From Galeopsis tetrahit (taxonomy: Eukaryota > Streptophyta > Magnoliopsida > Lamiales > Lamiaceae), in contig OY776119.1 in assembly GCA_963675135.1 (NCBI GenBank), positions 42,407,198 to 42,471,197 on the forward strand: a DNA stretch of 64,000 nucleotides, given 5' to 3'. The notes below the pieces were generated by a model, which was given only the letters and a program-made list of their open reading frames with translations, did not search any database and was not told the DNA's origin. Position 1 is the first letter of the stretch. Every line of letters starts with the position of its first letter. The translations under genes were made by a program, and so were the position numbers. This document shows, piece by piece, positions 56,483-64,000 of the stretch.

Positions 56483-57559
56483 TATTGACGCCAAATCAAG
56501 AGTGCTGAATATTGATGCCAAGGGAAGACAAAGAATGAGAAGCTGAGGGTTATAATGAGCTTTTTTTTTGTTTTTGTTTACAGTTTTAATATGGTAATTT
56601 AACTTTATGTATTAATTTGGATTTCACCATACTTTCAGGCAATAAGATAAATATATGTTTCTAGAGGTTCTAATGTCAGTTGCGTTTTATACATAATGAG
56701 ATATAGTATGTCTTTTGCCCGCAGGATGCATGTTAAATATTATGTATAAAATCGCACGTGTATTGCACGATATATAAAAGTGTATTTATTCGTGACTTAT
56801 GAACCTACTCGAATTTGTTTTGAAGCATTGTATGGTCTAAATATAAAAGTCGAACTTCCGTCATTTATCTTATAATATTCTAAATCTATATATGGGGGCT
56901 ATTTAATGAGTAAAATAAATGGGAATTAATTAAGACCTTCAATTTATTTATCTATATTATTAGGTCAGGTTCAATTTAATAAATCCACCGTCAGACCTTC
57001 TTGAGAGAAGTAAAATAAATTAATGATAGTGATCTTTCATCTTAAAATAATTTGTTTTCAAATAAAAATTAATGTTACACATACAGGGGGATTGGGATTG
57101 GAATTGACTTCTCTATTCAACGGCGAATCGGGCGGGTCAATAACAGTGGATGACGGAGTTGGACTTGCTTTCCGCCATGTCGTAAGTCGCTTTCACCATC
57201 ATTTCGTTAATTGCTTGCATAACTATATATGCACCCACTTTAGGCACGAAGGGTACCCCTCTTGCCAGTTGTCACACCCAATAAAATAAATAGAAATGTC
57301 ACCTATCTTTATGTGTAATTGTGTAGTGTGGGGTTCGCAATTGGAATTCCCACACCCTTTTAAATGTGTGCCATAACGTGCAGATCTTTTCTAATACCCA
57401 TAGATTATTTTATGGCACTCTATTAAAAAATATGTGCGACCAATTATCATCCATGAGATGTGTTCTTGATGATACTTACGGATAAATCTCATTGGTTTCT
57501 TCGCCGTCTTGGTCCTGAATTTCATGGTTTCTCTACATCTCAAATCAATATTTCTCCTC
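56483..57559. other. Non-coding flank, copy B
   Basis: Counterpart of 869-1,979. Bases 57,088-57,182 are an open, AG/GTAAGT-bounded segment that may be an orphan exon; I cannot identify it. Nothing else is seen. Confidence 0.4.
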
Positions 57560-58383
57560 TAGCTCCCTAGTTTCTCTGATCTCCTCACCATTGCCGAGTC
57601 TCATGATCTGTTCACAAGATCCCTCAATGGTTCGTCCACGTCAGCCCCATTGTTCCCTCATTCTTTGCCCAACTACTCGCCCTTCCCGTAATGATTGTGG
57701 TCCTCCTGGTCACAGCTATTCTTTCTCATATAGTCGTTGTCAAAGTCGCTCTACTAGCTCACTCCTCGCCATCCTCCTTTTCCTCCTGCTCGCTCTCCTC
57801 CTCGTCGGCTGGATATTCTTTTCCCAACGCATGTTATTCACTCCACAAAAGAACCTAAGGGCTTCAAGACAAAAAATCCGATCAATGCTTCCTTTCTCGC
57901 CACTAATGCACTGCTCGCCTTTATTCACTCCACAAAAGAACCTAAGGGCTTCAAATCTGCCTCCAAATCTTTGGAATGGGTCGCAGCCATGGATTCCGAG
58001 GTCCATGCCCTTCATTCCAATAACACGTGGACTTTTGTTCCTCGCCCCACAATTGAAAACATTATAGGCTCTAAATGGGTGTTCCGAACTAAATACTTAT
58101 CTAACGGAAGCATTGATTGCCACAATGCTCGCCTCATTGCCCACGGTTTTTCTCAACTTCCTGGTTTTGATTACGACCACACCTTCAGTCTGATCGTCAA
58201 AGTTTTTAATGTTCGCATAATTCTCTCCCTTGCAGTCCTCAACAAGTGGTCTCTTCGCCAATTAGATGTTAACAATTCTTTTCTTCATGGTCACCTTACT
58301 AAACATGTCTACATGGAGCAGCCTCCCGGCTACACTAATCCTGCTCACCCAGACTATGTCTGCCGCCTTAAGGGAAAAATGCC
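57560..58383 (+). pseudogene. Decayed Copia retrotransposon, RT part (copy B)
   Basis: Counterpart of 1,950-3,487. The protease-integrase region is deleted, while the start of RT is kept: WVAAMDSEVHALHSNNTW, GSKWVFRTKY, RQLDVNNSFLHG, VYMEQPPGY (57,971-58,383). It stops at CRLK, where a TIR element begins. A 32-bp phrase at 57,836-57,867 is copied from 57,923-57,954 and replaces sequence still present in copy A. Confidence 0.82.
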
Positions 58384-59319
58384 AATTTAGTCCTGTAATT
58401 TTTTATCTTTTCTGAAATGGTCCAAAAAATTTAAGTGTACCAATTCAGTTCCAATGTTTTTAAATTTATTTTATTTTGGTCCCATTTTCGCCGGGAAGAT
58501 GATTTGACGGCCGGAAAATGATGAGTGTAAATAAAAAATAATTTTGAATTATTTTAAAGTACAATACAATAGAATAATATCCATGTCATTATTTTATAAA
58601 AATAAAATTATTATATTGTTAAAATAATTCTTTGGAAGTATATGAATTTTCTAAATTTATTTTATTAAGTATATGAATTATTAAAATAAAATAATTATTA
58701 AAATAAGTCATATTTCTCCTGTAAATTTTCTAAAATTATTCATTCTCCCAAAGTCCCAGTACACAAATTCTCTGGAAGTATATGAATTTTCTGAAAGTAT
58801 ACGAATTATTAAAATAAAATTATTTGGAAGTATATGAATTTTCTGGAAGTATTTTAATAAAATAAAATAATTTATTTTATCGTAACAAAGTTTATGAATT
58901 TTTGTACCAGGAGAATTATTAAAATTATTATAATTTTAATATAATTCTTTGTACCGGAATTTTTTTATTTTAACATAACAAAGTATATGAATTTTTGTAC
59001 CGAGAATTATTAAAATTGTTAAATATTATTAAAATAATTCTTTGTACCAGAATTTTTTTATTTTAACATAACAAAGTATATGAATTTTTGTACCAGGAGA
59101 ATTATTAAAATTATTATATAAAATAATGAAATGGGTTTTATTTTATTGTATTGGACTTTAAAATTATTTAAAATTATTTTTTATTTATACACTCAGCATT
59201 TTTCGGCCGTCCAGTCATCTTTTCGGCGAAAATGGGACCAAAACAAAATAAATTTTAAAAAATTGGGACTAAATTGATACATTTAACTTTTTTGGGACCA
59301 TTCCAGAAAAGGTAAAAAG
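58375..59319. mobile_element. Long-TIR nonautonomous element, right end cut by SIRE-2
   Basis: Bases about 58,390-58,600 and 59,130-59,319 are inverted copies (both contain TTTTGGTCCCATTTTCGCCG read inward, with minor changes). The TIRs are about 190-210 bp. The inside is AT-rich with three repeats of a roughly 90-bp unit containing TAACAAAGTATATGAATTTT (about 58,885-59,110). The outer 25 bp or so of the right TIR is absent because the SIRE-2 LTR starts at 59,320. Probably MULE-like; no transposase and no checkable target duplication. Confidence 0.7.
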
Positions 59320-60666
59320 TGTTGGGATATGGTTTAATTAATAAAAGAAAATTTGATTTTGATTAGATACCAAAACCCTAAGTAAAACCCCAAGTATGAT
59401 GATTTGCCAATTCTAGATTTTCAGGTTAGAAAAGCTCATATATGTTAGGGAGCTTTAACTTTTCTTAGATAGATTATTCATTGAATCTATGACAAATGAC
59501 CTGAAAGCACAAAGCATATGAAGACAAGTAGCATCGAAGACAAGAAGCTGAAGTGTTATGGAAAAGTGGCAAGGGATCATGAAGTCAAGTATGATGAATT
59601 TGGACATTCATATACGTTGGACTTTGCACACTTATGGTCAAAGACGATGAATGACAAGGCATTTTACCCAGTACGAGGTCGTTAGCGGAAAGGACGGAAT
59701 TATTCCAAATCAACCAATATCTGGATGCCACCTGTCACTGCGCATAACAAATTCTGAGAATGAATTTCAGAAATGCAGAATGGACGTGAATGCATGTACT
59801 AATTGCATAAAGGCCCCTGAAAATTTTGAAAGTTCAAATTTATGGATAAGTTTTGCTTAATCTATAAATAGGCCACATCTTGAATCATTTCAAGATAACG
59901 GGACATACAACAAGACACACAAGTTATACGCATTCCAGCAATATTTTAGCATTCAAACCACTCGAGAGATAAAGCTTTTAAGCATATTCATTTGTGAGTG
60001 TTATCTTTAGTCCCCACTAGGCAAGCTTATTGTTTGATTATCCAAAGCCTAGACAGTGATAACCTAGCCTTTACATTCGTTCTTAAATTGTAAAGGATAT
60101 CACACTTAGTTGGTACAAGAACAAAACCCTACTTTCACCTTGAGAGATAGTTTGAGAGTATTGTTGAGTTCGTAGTAGTGTTGAGAGTATTGCAACGAGA
60201 GAAGGTTGTGAGAAATCAAGAGAAGAGAAGAAGAAGAAGTAGAATGCACCCTGGCACTGTAAAAACAAGTTAATTCTGAAGTGATTAAGGAATTATCCTA
60301 TTAAATTAGGAGAGTGGACGTAGGAGCAGTTTAGTCTCCGAACCACTATACATCTTGTGTTTTTACTTACTGGATTTATTTTATAGCTTTAGCCTTTGTG
60401 TTATTATAACTGCTATTTGATAACTTAGTATTTGAGTGCATATTACTTAAGGAGTATAAAAGGGCCTATCATTTATTCCGCATACAACTTGCATACTGTT
60501 AAGATCTCTTAGAATCTACTGCTAGTATTTTCATAGGACTTGACATACTGTGTAACTTACTTGACTCTGATTATTTGTGTTGATTACTTGAAAAAGTTTT
60601 TAAAAACACATACACGTGTATTCCCCCCCCCCCCATACACGTGTCACACTCCTTTTGGGACCAACA
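59320..60666 (+). repeat. SIRE-2 5' LTR
   Basis: A 1,347-bp LTR, TGTTGGGATATGG to GGGACCAACA. TATAAATA is at 59,863-59,870 and the C-loop hairpin at 60,612-60,644. The 3' LTR is outside the window. The preceding five bases AAAAG should be the target duplication. Confidence 0.88.
60612..60644 (+). other. C-loop hairpin in SIRE-2 LTR
   Basis: Ten-bp arms ACACGTGTAT and ATACACGTGT enclose T plus C12. In copy A (5,545-5,571) the arms are the same with C6. Relative to SIRE-1 one pair changes from A-T to C-G, so pairing is kept. Confidence 0.9.
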
Positions 60667-60668
60667 AG

Positions 60669-60680
60669 TGGTATCAGAGC
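60669..60680 (+). promoter_or_regulatory. SIRE-2 primer-binding site
   Basis: TGGTATCAGAGC two bases after the LTR, for initiator-Met tRNA. Confidence 0.93.
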
Positions 60681-60779
60681 AGGGGTTTAAAGACCACTAC
60701 TTTGAGGATCAACCTTGGTTACCTAAACTGATCTACTTGTGCACCTTTTTGTGATATTCATTATTCCCTATTTTTCAAT

Positions 60780-63260
60780 ATGCCTAACACATCTTCTTCT
60801 GAGAATTCTGGTGTAGCTGTTCCACCACCACCTATGACTATGGGAACCAACCCCATCAACAAGATATCTTACCAGAAACTGCCTATGTTCTCTATCGAGA
60901 ATTATGACTTCTGGAAGATAAGGATGAGAGCTCACTTGGCTTGTCTCCATGATGAGATGCTAAGGGTAATCACTAAAGGTCCATTTGTGTTCATGAAACC
61001 TAACACAAATGTTACAGAAGCCCAAAGAGCAACTGGAGCACAAGAAATTCCGAAAGATGATGATGAGCTCACTCCTGAAAAAAGAAAGAAGCAGAATCTC
61101 AACTATGTAGCAATGAACACCCTATATCAGACCATTCTAGATGCTATAATGGGTAGAGTGTTTCACTGCACAACTGCAAAGGAGATTTGGGACACATTAG
61201 CTCTAATGTGTGAAGGAACTGACAAGATCAAGGAAAACAAACTTCAAGTTGCTGTCCAAAAGTATGAGCAATTTAGGATGAAGTCTGATGAAAATATTGA
61301 TCAACTGGATGGAAGGTTCACTGACATCATGAATGAGATCAACTCACTTGGAAAAGTATACTCCAAGAGAGAAGTGGCTCTGAAGATTCTTAGGAGCTTG
61401 ACAACCAAATGGAATGTGTATGCTGTCATGATGCAGAACACAAAGGATTTGTCAACAATGCCAATGCAACAAGTGTTCTCAAAACTCAAGGCATGTGAAT
61501 ATGACTTGAACAGAAAGAACAACACTGAGGAACCTGAGAGCAAAGGAGTTGCACTAAAAGCCAAATCCAATGAACCTGATTCCAAAAACGCCAGCAAATC
61601 AAGCAAGCGTGGAAAAGGAACTTCCAAAGCTGACTTTTCAGATGAGTTGGCCATGATGGCTAGAAGATTTGAAAGATTAAATTCTAGATTTGATAAATAC
61701 AAAAGGTTTTACCAAAATAGAAGAAGAAGATACAACTCACCTGAGAAGAAGAATGATGAAAGGAGATCCAGAAGTGACAACTCCAAAGAAGATCCATCTT
61801 CATCAACTAAGAAGAAAGATGCTAAAAAGAAGAAAGATGAAGATGAGAATACATGCTACAACTGCAAGAAGACAGGACATTTCCAGTATGATTGTCCAAA
61901 GCTGACTTCCAAGGAAAGAAAGGAAAGACAAGCTAAGAGGGACAAGAAATATGGAAATAGGAAAGCATTGAAAGCTGAAGAAGAAACCTCTGAAGATGAT
62001 CAACTTCCATCTGAGATGTTTACTGACAGCAGTGATGAAGAATGTCTTATGGCTATTGAAGACAATGATGAGGTACAATCTATTTCTAGTTCTGTCAATT
62101 CTAGTAGCACAATGATGTCAAATGAAGACAACCTGAAGCTTACTTTTGGTAAGTTGATGGAAGACTTCATGAGACTTCGAGAGATTCATGATCAAACCTT
62201 AGAAGAAAACAAAGTCTTAAATGTTAAGATTGAAAGAATTACTCAAGTTGAAGTTGAACATGATCAGAGAACTAATGAGCTATGCAATGACTTAACTAAA
62301 GAGTTAAATACTCTGAGGACAAGTCATCTGTACAACTTATTAAGTTGGAAGAACAAGTTCAGCTTCATGAGAGTAAGGACTCAGACTACCAAGCATTGAT
62401 GGCTAAGTTTGAACATCTTTTCAAGGAACATGAATGTCTTAACTCTAGTGAAGAGAGTGTGAAACTTAAACTGGCTGCCCTGTATAAGTCATCTAATTCA
62501 ATAGATGAACTACAAGGGATGCAAAGGCCTATGACTGAAAGATCTGGACTTGGTTACAATCCAGATAAAACATCTTCACCATGCCTCAGTAATACTTCAA
62601 CAAGTATTACTAAGAGAGTCTTTGTAAAATTTGTGGCTCAGACTGAAATTGTTGAACCAAAGCTGCTACAGATAAAGGACAAAGGTAAACAACCCATTGT
62701 ACCAACTATCCTGAATCACAAGTCAAAGGTTGTAAGACCTAAGACAAGATTTCAGAGGCCTGAGACAATTCAGATGAGTAAAAGTCAATGGAAGACAACT
62801 CAGCTGAAAAACTCTCAGACTCAGGCAAGAAAATCACAAGATATTCAAAGAAGACCAACTCAAATGAGAAGGTCTACAATGAATTATCAAAGGAATTTCC
62901 AGCCTAAGTACAATGAGTACAGAAAACTTGAATCCTACATGCCAAGGACATCAAGTAATCTGAATGTCTATCCACAAATATTCAAGCATGCTGCACATGA
63001 ATCAAAAGATAGATTTAGCAGATATATTCACAAGAATAGATACAACTCTTCTAAATCATCCAAGATTCACACAAATACTCAATCTCAACCTAAAGCATTT
63101 AAAAGGAGGATTGTGTATTTAGATGTTTATGGAAAATAAATTAGCCCTTTTCAAGTAATGAAAATAAGGCAAGTTTGGGTTCCAAAAGGTATATCTAACC
63201 CTCTAGGACCCAAGTTTCAAAGGGTACCTAAGTTTTTGATTTGTAATAGGTTCCAATGGT
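60780..63260 (+). pseudogene. SIRE-2 gag (copy B)
   Basis: Starts at MPNTSSSENSG (60,780). Gag domain (FSIENYDFWKIRMRAH, TTAKEIWDTLALMCEGT), basic Lys/Ser region, CCHC knuckle CYNCKKTGHFQYDC at about 61,855-61,896, an acidic segment, a coiled coil and a Gln/Arg/Ser-rich tail. One base is lost near 62,311-62,320 (copy A keeps it), shifting the frame; the rest reads in another frame from 62,345. A TAA at 63,137-63,139 replaces a Gln codon. The tail ends in VWVPKGISNPLGP shortly before the protease. Confidence 0.92.
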
Positions 63261-63284
63261 GCCATCAACAAAGATAGAAGTCCT

Positions 63285-64000
63285 AAAGAACTTACATGGT
63301 ACTTGGACAGTGGATGTTCAAGACATATGACTGGAAATAAGGAGCTTCTGTCTGATTTTGTTGAACAACATGGACCACAAGTAACTTTTGGTGACAACTC
63401 ACAAGGAACAACCAAAGGTTATGGAACTCTCAAAATTGGTACTGTAAGTATTACAAAATTTTCATATGTCTATGGTCTGAAACACAATCTATTCTCAATA
63501 AGTCAATTTTGTGATAAAGGTTTCAATGTTGAGTTTTCTAGTAACTTATGTTATATAAAGAACAAATCAAATCAGCAGTTACTACTAACTAGGTCAAGGA
63601 AAGGTAATGTTTATCTTGCAGATTGGAGCAAATCTCCTGAAGACATCTGCTTAGTTGCAAAAAGCTCTAAAGATCTAAGTTGGCTATAGCACAAAAGGCT
63701 AAACCATCTGAACTTTAAGACGTTGAACAAACTTGCAAGATTATCTTTAGCAGATGGCCTACCAAATGAAGTATTCACAAAAGAACATGTCTGTCAAGCA
63801 TGTCAAGAAGGAAAGCAAGTCAAAGCATCCTTCAAAACAAAGGTTGTCATCTCAACTGCAAGAGTACTGCAATTACTTCACGTGGATTTATTTGGACCTA
63901 TTACCCCTGTGAGCATCAGTGGAAAGAAGTATACACTAATAGTAGTGGATGCCTTCTCAAGATACACTTGGGTAATATTAATGCTAAAGAACAAGGAGAC
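63285..64000 (+). pseudogene. SIRE-2 pol, 5' part (runs off the window)
   Basis: The protease motif WYLDSGCSRHMTGN is at 63,297-63,338, followed by GAG-pre-integrase and the integrase zinc site (HKRLNHLNF to CQACQEGK) and the first catalytic Asp (HVDLFGP). The frame (from 63,303) is stopped by TAG at 63,687-63,689, where SIRE-1 and SIRE-3 have Trp (LWHKRL). It is open again to the window end. RT and RNase H lie outside. Confidence 0.9.

Larger units (their letters stand above)
55614..63227 (+). repeat. Large direct repeat, copy B
   Basis: Counterpart of 1-6,999 and 36,639-37,818. Here the 5' LTR of SIRE-2 is complete and no SIRE-1 insertion is present. Relative to copy A it lacks about 1.15 kb of the Copia remnant (2,159-3,310), but it keeps about 2.4 kb that copy A lost. 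Confidence 0.85.

Overview
This window is transposon-dense nuclear DNA of a flowering plant, most likely a eudicot. The evidence is layered LTR retrotransposons with primer-binding sites complementary to initiator-Met tRNA, a Stowaway MITE, a Helitron end, spliceosomal introns, and pieces of a gene that looks like the plant Polycomb gene EMBRYONIC FLOWER 1 (EMF1). I see no prokaryotic gene, no rRNA or tRNA gene and no CRISPR array. Almost every coding sequence belongs to a mobile element, and most are broken.

The frame of the window is a large direct repeat. Copy A starts at base 1 and copy B at about 55,614. Both contain the 3' end of the EMF1-like gene, the same flanking DNA, a decayed Copia remnant, and the 3' LTR portion, PBS and gag of a SIRE-type Copia element (here SIRE-2). 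Copy A ends abruptly at about 37,818. There the SIRE-2 gag meets a Gypsy element that lacks its 3' LTR, which I read as a tandem-duplication junction.

Layout. 1-500: EMF1-like tail. 500-3,487: flank and Copia remnant. 3,488-5,593: deleted SIRE-2 LTR holding a solo LTR (3,615-5,435). 5,707-6,999 and 36,644-37,818: SIRE-2 gag, split by a SIRE-1 element (7,000-36,638, TSD AAGAC). SIRE-1 carries a SIRE-3 element (8,050-21,601, minus strand, TSD CTTAC) in its 5' LTR and a MULE-like element (33,911-35,270) in its 3' LTR. 37,819-48,916: truncated Tat-lineage Gypsy, pol on minus, with a four-exon gene on plus. 48,917-50,470: AT-rich DNA with a Helitron end, a Stowaway MITE and a repeat. 50,520-56,104: EMF1-like gene copy B, split by a short Copia element (51,236-55,382, TSD TAGTC). 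56,104-59,319: flank, Copia remnant and a long-TIR element. 59,320-64,000: 5' part of a SIRE-2 element that runs off the window.

The SIRE elements encode Gag, a PR-INT-RT-RNase H polyprotein, and a large third ORF (ORF3) where SIRE elements usually carry an env-like gene. The best-preserved gene is the 1,093-codon pol of SIRE-3. The most unusual signals are a stem-loop with a C-rich loop near the 3' end of every SIRE LTR, two ubiquitin-interacting-motif-like segments in SIRE-1 ORF3, short family-specific motifs scattered through LTRs and coding DNA, and the intron-containing antisense gene of the Gypsy element.
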